Shown: in pieces, positions 23,763-36,599 of the stretch
How positions within the stretch are numbered: position 1 is the first letter of the stretch
How the letters are laid out: the number at the start of each line of letters is the position of its first letter
Source of the DNA: Torreya grandis
Taxonomy: Eukaryota; Streptophyta; Pinopsida; Cupressales; Taxaceae
Length of the DNA stretch: 64,000 bases
Assembly: GCA_037957365.1 (NCBI GenBank)
Contig: JARHVA010003168.1
Coordinates: 439,501 to 503,500, forward strand
Reading direction: 5' to 3'
Made by a program: the position numbers and the translations under genes
Notes under the pieces: generated by a model
Seen by the model: only the letters and a program-made list of their open reading frames with translations
Told to the model about the DNA's origin: nothing
The model's database searches: none

Positions 23763-24560
23763 AAATTGAATCACATATATCGATAAACATGTGATTAAGC
23801 CTAATCAAATTTAAAACAATAAAATGATACTTGATTACTATTCCAATACTAGGGCATTAATTGACACAAAGAGGGTATATTGAAATATTTTATTGTCATG
23901 GAATCCAAAATCAATTGTTATAATTTGAAAACATAATCAGGGTTTTAGGGAAAGATAATGAGAGACTAAAAAACTCCTAGGTGCCCTGAACACCTCCCTA
24001 GTATCGTACACTCCACATTTTTAGCACCCAAAGTTATGGAACTAATGTTTGACAAACAACATATAAACCTCACTTGTTAATTTGAATATTTACACCAATC
24101 TTTGGGAAGTTGATCATCTTCTTCAATCTTTAATATTGCCCCTAAACTTGAAATGGACAAGGAAAATAATTTGTTTGGACCCTGTGCTTAGGATCAATGA
24201 GGGTTTTAAGCACTAACTACCAATGATATACAATATCTATCGCAACACACCAAGTAAAATGAAAATTCAATTAGATAACCATTGATGATGTAGTGTAAAT
24301 CTACTATGAATTTGAAGACTATAATGAATTATCTATATCTTCTACTATATAGAAATAAATGTTAGATGATCTTCATAGATATTTTAGATTATTGAATGCC
24401 TTCTCTAATGATTGCTTTAATTTCTTATACTCATTCATTTTTTGGATGTCTTAATTTCATAAATGCACACATATATTTATAGACATCTTGAATTCAAATT
24501 AGGACCCTATTTATGTGAACACTAACATACAATACATAAAAAAGTAGACAAAACAAGTGT
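23758..24560 (-). repeat. H repeat, copy 1 (LTR-like, interrupted by the copia element)
   Basis: Similar along its length to about 46,640-47,490. Shared blocks include 'GACACAAAGAGGGT', 'AGGATCAAxxAGGGTTTTAAG', 'AACACACCAAGTAAAATG' and 'TTGAATTCAAATTAG'. A TATA-like CTATAAATATATG on the minus strand (24,470-24,484) sits at the same place as one in the other copy. H is read as the LTR of a minus-strand element because copy 2 begins with TGTAGACACC. Similarity is lost after about 24,560. Confidence 0.65.
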
Positions 24561-25230
24561 TTAACCCTAAAATCTAGATGTGGAGGATCTAGTTTTAAAG
24601 GGGTAGAGATAGCCTAGGGCACAAGGTTGGAAAACTATCTCTAAAGCAAGGAAATTATTTATGAAACTTAGATAGAACATACATTATATTTATTATGTTG
24701 AGATGCTAAAGATATAAATTACAAACATGTTAGATATTAAAATAATAATGAAATCTAGTTACTTAGTTAGTTCTATGCTAATATTGATCTAGATCTATAA
24801 CAAGTAGAATGTGGATAGTATCTAGATTCTAGAACAGTCACATGATTCTATAAATTTAACCTCTATAGTTGCAAACACTTGGTTGACTTAGGATGGTAGC
24901 TTCAATGCTAGTATCTAACTCAGATGCAGGTGTCTAGTATAAAATACTTATTGAAATAGGATGGATCACCTAGATGTTTTTGGGTTCTATGTCTTCTTCA
25001 CTCTAGTGCATTGATATATGGGTCATGGACTTTTCTCCTTATCAAATAGTAAAACCCTAATTCTTCATCTTCATATTAACTATGGAAAAAATGGGTTAAT
25101 GAGTACACAATGTTGAGCTACCCCAATGACCCCTCTATTAAATAGTATTTCCTATATAGCCAATAATTTGAAGAGGGCATCAAACTTATGTAGTTATCCC
25201 TTATGTTTGGCTTTTGTGTGAATCATGTAA
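24561..25230. other. Unassigned sequence between H copy 1 and element G2
   Basis: AT-rich, no coding and no match noticed elsewhere in the window. Confidence 0.4.
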
Positions 25231-25884
25231 TGTGTGATAAGCAAGTACAATAGTGGTCTATATTGTAATTTAGAAAATATAGCTTTTGAGATGCTCCTCT
25301 AGTACTTCAGATCTATAGATGTGTTATCCTTATGACTGATATAAAAATAGGAGAAAATATGAAATATTTACTCATTTTAGTGCTTGATATAATGCTTTTG
25401 GTAAATTACCTTGGTCTCTCTAGGTCTTTTCTAGGTTAGAGATGCGTGAGGGTTGATCTTGTATTTATACCAATCTTAATGGAGAATATCTCACATTAAA
25501 ACACTTAGGTTCACCATAGGAATATGTTTTATGTAAAAATTGGATGACTTTAGGGCATTATATACTTGTGTTGAGACATGAAATTTTTATTGACGTCGGT
25601 GTTTGAGTGAGACACAAGTGTTCGGGCAATTGGAAAACATGTACAGGTCAAAAACTTATAAATATGGAAGATAAGTAGGCTTATAACATTTTGAAATAGA
25701 TAAAAAGTTTGAGTCATTAGAATAAAATTGGTCAGAATAAGAGATACACAATTAGACACAAAGAGATAGTGTATACGAGCCTTTTGATAGCGAGAAGGGT
25801 CTAGAAGTTAAAGGTTTATCCATGATATGTATTTTCCAAGTGTATAAGACTAAGGCATTATATAATTCAAAAAAAATGTCTACA
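25231..25884 (-). repeat. 3' LTR of G2
   Basis: 654 bp. It shares with 30,601-31,253 the blocks 'ATGACTGATAT', 'GGTCTCTCTAGGT', 'GAGGGTTGATCTTGTATTTATACCAATC', 'GACACAAAGAGATAGTGTAT' and 'ATCCATGATATGTATTTTC'. Identity is roughly 80% by eye, so the insertion is old. Confidence 0.88.
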
Positions 25885-25896
25885 TTTTTCCCCATT
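25885..25896 (-). other. Polypurine tract of G2
   Basis: The minus strand reads AATGGGGAAAAA directly before the LTR start TGTAGACA. Confidence 0.75.
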
Positions 25897-28339
25897 TAAA
25901 ATAGTAATAAAATTGTTAGTTTAAAGGAAAATAAACACATATTTGGGTGTTTATAACATATCTTATCTTTGTTTGAGTCCAACTTGAGTGCTTTGCTAGT
26001 GTCTAACCTATGTATTGGTGCAATTGTCTTACCTTTTGGCAATTTGATTTGAAAGATATATCATTATGAATCATTAAAACTAAGATTAAGACACTTATAA
26101 ATATGAAAAGTGGATATATCTAAAGAGATAGAGAGAGATATTGGAGGGCACATGCCCCAAACCTTGGAAAAAAGATGAGTTTTCACCCAACAGTTAGGAT
26201 TAGCTCAACCGTGTAACCCAATCATACTTATAACCTAGTGAGTGTGAGTGAACCAAGTCAACTCAAACTATTAAACTAATGAGGTTGGATTATGTACTCA
26301 AGTCCAACCTATAAAGTTGGCAAGATCAAGTGATTTCATCACATCAACCATACTAAAAAGTGAAACAACTACTATATTAGATTGGATCAATACAATTTGT
26401 AATAGTCCAATTTAGTTGGTGATGACAGTTCCTAAAACTATTTGAAATTTAAAATTAATTTAATGTTGTAATATTAGGTGTACATTGCATAACATATGCA
26501 CTTTAGATATGTCTCATGCTGAAAATGTGTATAACAATGGTACCAATGTATAGAATTTTGCCACAAATATGTATCTAAATCATATAACTATATAATTTGG
26601 CCAATTTAAAACTATGTAAGTGTAGAAAACATGTTTCTAAAACATGCCTCCACTATATGTGTATAAATATAAAAACTGATATAAGTCCTAATTTGAAGAA
26701 CATATTTCCATAACATGCCCCTACTATATTCTGAATCTGAGAACTGGTGTAACCACCAATATGGAGGGCATGTTTCCAAAACATATTCCCAATATAATTT
26801 GGGTATGTTGTATATTAAATAAGTGTGGATATTTTTTCCAAAACATGCCCTCTATTGAATATAAAATTGTGACAAAATGTGAAAGTTAGGCCTCCATGGC
26901 ATGCCACCATTGATATCCCACCTTTTGAGGTGAGGAAAGTAGAAAGTGGTAGATATATTACCTCAAAAGGATAAGATAACCATGTAAGCTATGAATTTAC
27001 CATGTAACATATAAATAAAACATGTCTAGTTAGATATATCATTGAAGCATGTCAAATGTGATCACGTCAAGTCATAAGATGTATGATGTAGATCATGACA
27101 ACATATAGAAAGTAGAAATATAATCTCAACAAGCAATCAAGAACACACATAAGAACACTCAAAATTAAATCAAGAGACAAAGGTTCAAGGAGACTAAAAA
27201 TAAGGGGTATTTTCAAATTCCAAATAATTGAAGGAACATGACTTAGTCAAATGTTCACAAAGCAGGAAATGACATATTCAAATGTCAACATATAATAAAT
27301 AATGACATATTTAAATTTTAAAGAGGAAAATAAAGGCATGGGCACCAAAAACAATGGAACATATTCAAATTATCAAATAATAAAAATAATAGCAAGGCAA
27401 GATACTGAAGGAAGTTCATAAATGAAAGCATACTCAATCGACATAAACATAACATACTAGTACCTGATATATGTGTTAGCAAAAAATGTCAAGTACATAG
27501 TATATCAAGTACACTACAAAATATATAAGCATGGATAAAGACATGTATAAATACACATATGAAATCAAACATGATAATGTAAAGTGACCATAGAATGATA
27601 TAACCTGGATGTATCGTGATCATATAGGTAGATGCCCCCAACATCCTAGTGACGTCAGTAGAGGGAAAACCCAATACAAAAAAGTGCATAGATCATGTAT
27701 CGGGGTAAACCTGAATCACACTCAAAATATGTGTGAACATGTGTATATATAAAATATTTATATGCCATCTACCAACATAAAACTAATAACATATATGCTA
27801 AAGAGCTAATATAACATTTAAATGTTGAAAATATTTTTAGATTTTTCAAGTTTTTTATTTTTTTGGTATTTTTGGCATATGTGAAAGAAAAATACTATCA
27901 TATTATTTCACCCAAAGGATGCTCATATATATCCCCACTATTATCCTAGTTTAATAAACTAGTGAAGCTATCTAAGATCCTGAATAGGTGTGATAACTAT
28001 CTTTGTAGCATCTGTGATGCTCTGTATGTGTAAAACATGACTATGTGGTCATGAAACAAAAATAGTAGGAGTAGGGGTTCATAGAACCCATCATTGAATA
28101 ATATATGGTTTATTTCAAATAATAATAATAGGAATACATGTAGGTGCTTTGTATATATGAATATGGTGTGTAGTATATGAATATTCTATGGAATCCACTG
28201 TGGATCCCTGATGCTATGGTCTCTCAAGTACTAGCCACTTGATAAATGGGATTGCCTATTGTTTACCCTTTTACAAAAGATTAACATTAGGAGGTTTTAC
28301 AATTAATTACAAGGATACAAATTTCTCTTTTTCAAGAGG
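25897..28339 (-). other. Long non-coding 3' region of G2
   Basis: 2.4 kb where pol would be expected. All frames are closed and no RT, RNase H or integrase motif was seen on either strand. It contains a set of degenerate repeats at 26,630-26,890 and purine/adenine-rich stretches. Confidence 0.55.
26630..26890. repeat. Degenerate tandem repeat, four units of ~60-71 bp
   Basis: The anchor CATGTTTCxAAAACATGCCxCxxCTATAT recurs at 26,630, 26,701, 26,769 and about 26,829. Each anchor is itself partly palindromic (CATGTTT...AAACATG). Confidence 0.65.
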
Positions 28340-28720
28340 ATGTTCATATAGGTTTCTAGAATCTATAATTACCTAATTGGCATGAATGTATTTAACACAC
28401 CCATGCACTATAGAAGGTACTCATCAAATTATATGTATCCAAGGTCATCCCAATAACATATCAAAGACACCTTTGGAAGGTAGAAATGAGAAGGTAATAA
28501 CCACATGGGTGAGACCCACCTATAAAGGTAAATCAATTTCACCAAGAACCTATTTTGAGATCCCATCAAATGCTCTAATTGATTTGGTCGAAGGATGTAA
28601 ATCATGATTTGTATAACCCAAATGCATAAAAAAGTGTCATGATACAAACATTTTCAATTGAACCATTATCAATCATAACATTGTGTATAAGCTAGTAATT
28701 AAGGTATGCTTGAATAAATA
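28340..28720 (-). pseudogene. Gypsy-type aspartic protease (G2)
   Basis: The minus strand reads a degenerate active-site block DNGS near 28,690, then FFMHLGYTNHDLHPSTKSIRAFDGISK, VLGEIDLPL and VGLTHVVITF. Next comes FDMLLG(stop)PWIHIIRWVPSIVH, the equivalent of the LLGRPWIH..GAVPSTLH ending typical of gypsy proteases in this branch. At least three in-frame stops are present. The plus-strand frame at 28,386-28,607 is only the shadow of this region. The protease would mature gag and pol. Confidence 0.8.
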
Positions 28721-28927
28721 AGGAATGAAGATTTGATTCATCATCCCTAATCTCATTGTCATAAAAATAATAGAGGGTCTATGAACCATATGAGGTTTAT
28801 GTTACGTAAAGATACAAATAATCCAATCCAATGGGTGATCATGATGAGATGGAGGGTGTGCATTATATTCCATTTGTACCTTTGGATCCTTCTTTGAATG
28901 ATCTTGAAAATGATCATTAAATATTTT

Positions 28928-30563
28928 CTATTTATGGTGGTCACTATGTTGTGACCCTGATTCCTTTGGAGGATCATCAAATGTAATCTTTTGGTCATTG
29001 ATGGGGTCTTGGATCTTATGCTTCAAGGTGAAACATTTGTTCATATAATGTGAAGGATGTTGGTGATAGTCATAATAATCATTCACATCATACCCTTTGG
29101 GTAGATGTCTATTCATATGAACCTCTATAGGATGAGGGAGAGATATAAGATGACACTCTACAATCTACAAGAGTAATGAAGCAGGAGACTCAACTGAGCA
29201 TGTAAATTATCTCTATGGTGTATTGGATAATACAAGTTTATTAGGTTATTATGATACCACATCAATCTATGCTTGTTTTTTTTTTGTCTTAGGTCATTTG
29301 ACCTTATAACCTAGTTTGCTAGCAAACCTAGTATTAGATGTAGATGTAGTTAGTGTATTTGCTACATGTTTAAGTTTGTTTAATGAGATAAGTTTCATTT
29401 CATAATCATGAATAATATGGCATAAGTCATCAAAATATTTGAATTTTTTGAATATAGTGGGCTTGTATAAAGGAAAAAACAATTTTTTCTTGAAAATATC
29501 TTGAAGCTCTTTATCTGCCATAGGATTGGTCATTTTAGCAAAAATCCTTTTGTATCTCAAGACATACTCATTAATAGGTTCATTGGTTTCTTGTTTGATT
29601 TTGGTAAATTTGGGCGTAGGAAACCTTTTCGGTAATGTTAATATAGAAGTGTGATAAAAATGGATTTGTAAGGGGTTTGAAGGTGTTTTTTGATTGAGTT
29701 AGTAAATCATATGACAACCTTAATACATAGTCTTTTAAGCTCCTTATAAATAATTTGGTCAAAAGTTCATCATTGGAGGTATTATCAAGGCATTCCACAT
29801 AAAGAGATCAAATATGTTGTTCAATATCACCCTTGCCATCATAAAATGTGAACTTAGGTGTGAAAAAATTAGTTGGCAAAGGGTACAATGATATATATAG
29901 TGCAAGAGGATTATGCAACACCTACTGTGAATCAATAGAATAAGCATATTTCATAGATTTTTTTCAATATTTGTAACTTTAGTTTGTAAAAGTTTTATAG
30001 TTTGGACAAGAGCTTGTACATCTAGGTATTTTAGGTTGGATATTTGAGAAGTCACCAAAATTGGTGTACCCATAGGTTGGGTAGATATAGACATTTGAAA
30101 CTGGAATTTTAGCTGAAGCATTTTGGTTTCCCATGTAATATTTGGAAATAGTAGTTTTAGGGAACAAAGGTTGAAATACATATCTTGTTCCTCCATTAGA
30201 AGTATGAAGCGGTAATGTGCTCAAGGGGAGGGTTGTTAGTATATGGGGATGACCCATAACTCAAATAGCATGATTAATAAATGGACCTACTTGTTATTCT
30301 ATGATTTTTTATTTTTTAGTTTCAACTATGGTTCTTAGGATTTCATCAAGATCTTTGGGATTTGGATGAATACACTCATGAAAAAATGCAATTGTTTGCA
30401 CTTGTTCATGATATATTTGCTAACATTCATCAGTTTCATTAGAATCATGGTTTTCATTATCAAAATATTCTTCTATGATAAACTCATAAGTATGTTTTTC
30501 ATTATCAACATTTCTATCATAATGATCCATAGGATTAGGTTCCTCATTGGATTTAGACATCTT
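28928..30563 (-). pseudogene. Gypsy-type gag (G2), stop-interrupted, one frameshift
   Basis: Begins at 30,563 (MSKSNEEPNPMDHYDR). After an acidic N-terminal part and stops it reads the retrotransposon gag core: FTFYDGKGDIEQHI, VECLDNTSNDELLTKLFIRSLKDYVL and LLTQSKNTFKPLTNPFLSHFYINI. A frameshift near 29,570 is followed by YEYVLRYKRIFAKMTNPMADKELQDIFKK. The C-terminal part (28,928-29,116) has a knuckle-like block YYDYHQHPSHYMNKCFTLKHKIQDPIND. Comparison with relatives suggests the original spacing C-x2-H-x4-H-x4-C, with the first Cys now Tyr. The gag core aligns well with G1 at 59.1-59.9 kb. Confidence 0.85.
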
Positions 30564-30600
30564 AAGTGATAGGATGAGAAAGTAAATGTGGTTAATGCAA

Positions 30601-31253
30601 TGTGTGATAAAAAAGTATAACAATGACCTATACTATAACATGGAAAATATATCTCTTGGGCCTCTCCTTCAATACTTCAGAATTTTAGATGTGTTTTCCC
30701 TATGACTGATATGGAAATAAGAGAAAATACAGAAGCTTTACTCATTTGAGTATTTGATATAATGTTTTTATTAAGTTGTTTTGGTCTCTCTAGGTATTTT
30801 CTAGGTTAGGAATGCATGAGGGTTGATCTTGTATTTATACCAATCCCTTTAGAGACTATCTCACATTAAATCACTTAGGATGATAATAAGAATACATTTT
30901 ATTCTCACATTGGATGACTTTAAGGCACTAAACACTTATGTTAGGATAAGTCACCTACTCGATACATGTATCTGACTGGGATGCAAGTGTTTGGACAATT
31001 GAAAAATAACTATAGGTCTAGAAGTTGTAGAGATGGAAAATAAACATGTTTATAACATTCTAGGAAATATATAAGGTCTAAGTCATATGAATAACATTGG
31101 TTAGACTAAGTGATAAGTAATTAGACACAAAGAGATAGTGTATGTGAACCTTTTGGTAGCATGAAAGGTCTACAAGCTGAAGGTATATCCATGATATGTA
31201 TTTTCTAAGTATACAAGATTAACGTGATATATAATTTAGAAATAGTGTCTATA
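30601..31253 (-). repeat. 5' LTR of G2
   Basis: 653 bp partner of 25,231-25,884. Its outer end (31,253) runs straight into a 187-bp tandem repeat that shares the AGTGTCTA end motif. Confidence 0.88.
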
Positions 31254-31430
31254 ACAAGACCTAAGACCCTTGAGGGACCCCAAATATGTGAGAATGGCCC
31301 ACCATCATATACACATTGTATGTTTCTAAGAAGGATACCAGAAACAAAGGAAAATAGAGGGAGGAGAGGGAAGAGGGGAGGAGAGATGGGGATGGGACAT
31401 GAAAAAAATAACCATAAACATAATAAAAAT

Positions 31431-31852
<422 letters not shown>

Positions 31853-31860
31853 CGTGCATG

Positions 31861-34260
31861 CCTGTGCATAAATATCAAAGTAAGAAAACCTAGAGGGTGG
31901 ATATAAAATTATGCATCCTTAAACCTCCCACAATAACATTAATGCTCTTTTGAAACCTACAATGAAATTTTACATATGGATAAGTGCCCATTACAATGAT
32001 ATTCTAAAATATAGAGATGGAAAATAAAAAATGTTTCACTTTTTTTTTCTAGTTATGTGAGGGTGCCCTTGTATCAGTTCCATACACCTACAAGTTTATG
32101 TTAAATAAATCTATGCTAAATCCTTCTTGCATTTATGAGTATAATTTTTTGTCACAAAAAATAAAGCTAAATTAATAATTCAATTATTATCGAGTCAAGG
32201 TTAAGAAATGTATTTTGTGGTGGGAACAAGTGTCACATGTTGGAGATGTCTAGGAATAAGAAAAGTAAATGCCCCAAATAAAAGGATTATACATTATACT
32301 AAATTCATGGATCTTAGAGCATGAAGTATAAAGTTTATAATATGGATAAAATGGGTGGGATATATGGCCTCATTTTGAGATGGGAGATCAACATATGAAT
32401 GACAAGTATCAAGAGAAAGGGATTACACACATTGTGTGTAAAATAAAAAATAAAATCATTGATGTCTAACATATAAAAATATAATCTTGGAAGCATGTTT
32501 GTTCTTAAAGACATTTCCCTACATGGACGAATGATGTAATCAATACAAGCATATGAGTATTATGCCACACATGAGTAAGATGTAAGAAATGTAACCAAAA
32601 TATTAATATGAACCACATGGGAAAATGTAAACAAAGTAATTTAATGTAGCAAAATGCCCCACATGGAAAAATATAAACAATTTAATCATAGGTAATAGTC
32701 TACCCCACATGGGAAAATGTAAACAATGTAATGAAGGAATAATGTGCCCCATATGATGATAATATATAAGCAATGTAATACTAATAACATAATATATAAC
32801 AATATCAAGTCCATATATGGGTTTTTCCCCAAATAAATGCATGATATAAATCATGGCAACATAGGCAATTAATAAGAGGATTGTGAATGATATAAATCAA
32901 GACACTATATATCAAACACAATGTAGACATAGAGAGAAAGAAACACATAACAAACATAATGTTGACATAATAAGAAATGAAGGAACATCAACCAAAAATT
33001 AGATATATAAAGAAAGGAACACATAACAAACAAAAAATGGATAGATAAATCAAATAACACTCTAAACATAAAGTGAACATGCCACACACTGAAGAAAGAT
33101 AAAAAAATACAACCATGGAAACTAGGTAACTATATATTCAAGTATAAAAAAAGTAACACAAATAAGAATATAATAATCACATCATGAACATGCACATGAA
33201 ATCAATAATCATATAAGGACACATCCAAAAAAAAACATACACTAAAGACATAAAATCATACGAGAGCCCAATATAATAAATAAAATAAATGAAGAAAAAA
33301 CTTGAAATATTACCATGAGATTTCCCCATAATGCCCCTAAAGAAAGTGTGGGATGTGCCCCTGGCCTACTATGGATCCTCAATGATGATCATATACTTGT
33401 GGTATATAAATCATGATCTATTTCAACCATGTCATCAGTTACATGTATATAAATAATAGTTTTAGTATAACCTCTTTCATTATGAACATAAGCATGAATT
33501 TTACATTGTGTACTCTAACATAGTCATAATGTGCCAAACTATATACAAATCATCACTTAATAAGATAAAGGATAAGGAATTTGAGAAGACATTTAACAAT
33601 AAATGAAATAATCCAATCACATAAAACAAAGTGAGATCCATGAGTGGTAGGACAAGGGGATCCCTAGTAACTCACAACTTCCATCATAATTCGTTGCACT
33701 TACAAGTAGGTTTCTATAATAAATGTACTATCATCATGTCAAAGTTAGCGAAAGAGTTTAGGATGGAAAAAATCAATAAAGAGTAAGGGTGAAAATTAAT
33801 AAAAGGAATAAGAAGATTCAACTTGAGGACAATATAAGAATGAATGCAATGAAGAGTGAAATCATAGGAATACAAAAATAAAAATTAGAAGGAAAAATAA
33901 TCATGACATCTAGAATAAAATAACCATGTCATGTATGTTGGAGAGAAATCAAAGATGCATAATCGAAGGAATAAATTAAATGAGAAGAGGTGAATATAAC
34001 TTCATAAAAAAATTATAAGTAAAAACATTAATAATACAAGTGTATAAGTAGGGGGAAATTGGAATGAATAAACAAGAGAGGGAGGGAGCACCCAATTAGG
34101 TAGCCTAACATAAAATAAGGTCAAGGAAAAATTAGGGATTCCAAAAATACATACATAAAATATAGGAAAATCCAGCAAAGAGAAAAGGGGAAAACATGAT
34201 ACTAAAGAATCCTAAAGTGAAGATCAAACTATATACAATAAATATATATAGTTTATTTTC
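31861..34260. other. Non-coding adenine-rich spacer
   Basis: Similar in style to the non-coding 3' regions of G2 and G1 (A-rich, with repeated ACACATAA-like stretches), but with no clear alignment. No gene recognised. It holds the 46-bp minisatellite at 32,613-32,790. Confidence 0.45.
32613..32790. repeat. Minisatellite, four units of ~46 bp
   Basis: Units starting CCACATGGGAAAATGTAAAC at 32,613, 32,659 and 32,705, and a worn one at 32,749 (spacing 46, 46, 44). Confidence 0.85.
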
Positions 34261-34760
34261 AAACATAATAATTTAGTTAGGAAAATCTAACTAATGATGT
34301 AATTTTAATCAAGTGAGTCATCATCATATTATATATAAGTTGAATCACGTATATCATCATAAGTAAAATTAAGGTGTTGAGGTACCCATGAGTCAAATAA
34401 ATATAACATATCATCATCATTGTCACCATATTCATTTTCTATTGTATCTTCTTGAATAATAATATGAACCTAAGTCTGAATATTATCTTGAATGATTAGA
34501 TCACTCTTTAAAACTTCTATTTATGTAGTAATAAGTAATTTTGAGAAGCAAACCATTTTAGGTGTAATATTAGGTTTTTCAATATTATGCTCTATTTATT
34601 GAGGTATAATCATTGGATGTCATTTTGGTATTTCTTTAGTCAAGCCCTTTTCATGAAATTTTTATTGTGGTGGATATTAGACATATCTAATAATTGTAAT
34701 AACTTGATCCTCATGTAAAAAAACATTAATATAGAGTGGTATAATTTTATTTATCCATGA
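34261..34760 (-). pseudogene. Continuation of a gypsy-type element left of the chromodomain insertion
   Basis: Inferred to be the part downstream of the gag at 42,456-45,000 once the chromodomain element is removed. On the minus strand it is rich in short open pieces (for example YINVFLHEDQVITIIRYV) and acidic runs. No diagnostic motif is preserved, so the assignment rests mainly on position. Confidence 0.35.
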
Positions 34761-36256
34761 TGATGTAGAGGGAGAAAGAGTTTGCAATCTTAATACAAGT
34801 TTCTTCTTTAATACTAGTCTCTAGTGGCCCTATTTCAGCGCAAACCTCATTGGTTTGAAATCCACAAGGGTTCACAAAAAATAAAACCATTTTTAGATAC
34901 ACATTATCTACTTACAACTTCACCTAAAATTTCAAGTCAAAACTCTTAAGGGAAGTCATACAATTCACAAGTCCTTCATGCAATTAGGCCTTTATAAGGT
35001 CAATACACTGACACAATCCTAGTTACCATATTGTATAGTAATGTACCCACTAAAACCACCAAATTACTCTAGATCTAGTTAAATAACATAAGAATCCAAA
35101 ATTTTAGGAAATTTGACTGGTGGAATCAAATATTATTCGTGTTTCAAGGTGCAAACCCTAGTTTAGATTTACACAGGCTTGAGACAGTCTAAGAGGAGAC
35201 ATTATGGGATAATTAGAATTATAATAAATTTTAAACACTTATGAGAACTATATTAGGTCTATCCCAACTCTATTCACCTTCCCAAATAGTTATTTTTTAA
35301 ATAACAATCACCAAATGTCTCTAACATATATGTTTACATAATATTGGAAATGCCTATAAGACTGTGTACATGATAATGGGGGTTAGAATGGAATATTATC
35401 CTCTAAATGGGTTTCTAAGAATCCAAACATATTACCATTATTAATTAGAGACTCTCTACTACACTCCCAACATACAAACACTTGAATTAGACTCAAAAGG
35501 ACAACTCATCCATATTCCTTCCTGACTGTACCAAAAAAAGAGTTTTCAAGCTTGTGTTTTGTAACCTTTCAAATGTAGATAAGTGATATGAACCCAAAAT
35601 ATTCAAAGGAAAACATAAATTAAAGATAGATCACATACCAATAATCTTCTAGGAGCTTGCAAACACTTTCTCAATTCATTCTTCTATTCATTTGAATCAC
35701 TTAACATATAACAATCACACAAAATATATAAATTAGACACTCTTTCTTAAATTATTAATATTTTTGATTCTAAATTGAAGTAAATACTCTCCCTTGACCT
35801 CTCTTCCACCAAAAATAACTTCTCTATGAACTTATACACTATTTTAACACCTAAAATTCCTCTAACTAATTCTTAGTTATCCTCAACGTATGTAGGGGTC
35901 TTTAAAGGTCATCATGCTTAGGTGTTAGACAAGATTGATACATGGAAATCATGCCTAAGAGAGTATAAAAATATTATGAACCATTCCTATATATAAATGA
36001 CCCCTAAAAACACTAATATACAACATTTAAACCTTATAAGAACGTGAATAAGTCCTTAGAATCCTTAAAATAAATTTAAATATTCAAAATGACAATTTTG
36101 GTGGGAAACTACTAAATGAGATCAAATTCAAATTTAGAGCTAACATAAGACCTCCTACCTATTTAAATCACTACCTTAGACCTTCTATGACTCAATATAC
36201 TCATGATAAGCCAAAAATTGATCTAGCTATGCATCAAAATGATTTCCTAGGTGATG
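34761..36256 (-). repeat. 3' LTR of the chromodomain element
   Basis: Aligned with 40,955-42,455. Shared blocks include 'TGATGTAGAGGGAGA', 'ATACAAGTTTCTTCTTT', 'TACACAGGC', 'GTGTACATGATAATGGGGGTTAGA' and 'TGCATCAAAATGA'. The minus strand begins at about CATCACCTAGG, preceded by GTGGGAG, a short possible polypurine tract at 36,257-36,263. Confidence 0.9.
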
Positions 36257-36314
36257 CTCCCACATCATACTCCCTAGGAACATAAAATTAACTCATGAAC
36301 TCCTATTCATGAGG

Positions 36315-36470
36315 TCTTCAAAAGTAACTCCATGATTGATGATGTTTGATTCAGTCATCCAAGTGGCATCCTATATAGGATGATGTTTCCACTTCACCAA
36401 GTATTGGTAATACTTCTTGCCTCTAGTTCTCTTATTGACCTTTTTGTCCAAGATGAGTTCAAGTTATTAT
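36315..36470 (-). pseudogene. Chromodomain at integrase C-terminus
   Basis: The minus strand reads LELILDKKVNKRTRGKKYYQYLVKWKHHPI(stop)DATWMTESNIINHGVTFEDLMNRSS followed by a stop. This is the chromodomain pattern of plant chromovirus integrases: the YLVKWK core and the downstream W are kept and form the family's aromatic methyl-lysine binding site. In this family the domain is thought to guide integration towards marked chromatin. One in-frame TAG lies in the middle. Confidence 0.88.
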
Positions 36471-36599
36471 TTATTTACTTGTGGTAACTAATCTACCCAT
36501 TATTAGACTATTGTTTCTTCATTCCTATCTGGTTGACCACTATCATACCCTTCTTTGAATGGATATAAGTTTTCAATATTGAATATGGGAGATATTTTC

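Larger units (their letters stand above)
25231..31253 (-). mobile_element. Ty3/gypsy-type element G2 with gag and protease only
   Basis: Two direct repeats of 654 and 653 bp (25,231-25,884 and 30,601-31,253) bound a 4.7-kb interior. On the minus strand the left LTR begins TGTAGACA directly after an A/G-rich tract. Gag begins about 40 bases inside the right (5') LTR, followed by a CHHC-type knuckle and an aspartic protease region ending near 28,340. The next 2.4 kb up to the 3' LTR shows no RT, RNase H or integrase motif. A clear target duplication was not found. The gag/knuckle/protease type resembles the Tat-like branch of Ty3/gypsy, a tentative placement. Related copies are G1 and the elements at 34.3-45.0 and 48.3-62.8 kb. 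Confidence 0.8.

Noticed and set aside
28386..28607. 73-aa open frame on the plus strand
   Set aside because: Antisense shadow of the G2 protease.
32613..32790. Regularly spaced short repeats that could suggest a CRISPR array
   Set aside because: Units are contiguous diverged tandem copies without unique spacers, in a plant-type genome.
34741..34765. Possible 5-bp target duplication of the chromodomain element (CATGA/TGATG versus CTGAT/TGATT)
   Set aside because: No 5-mer matches on both sides with consistent LTR ends; left as unresolved.
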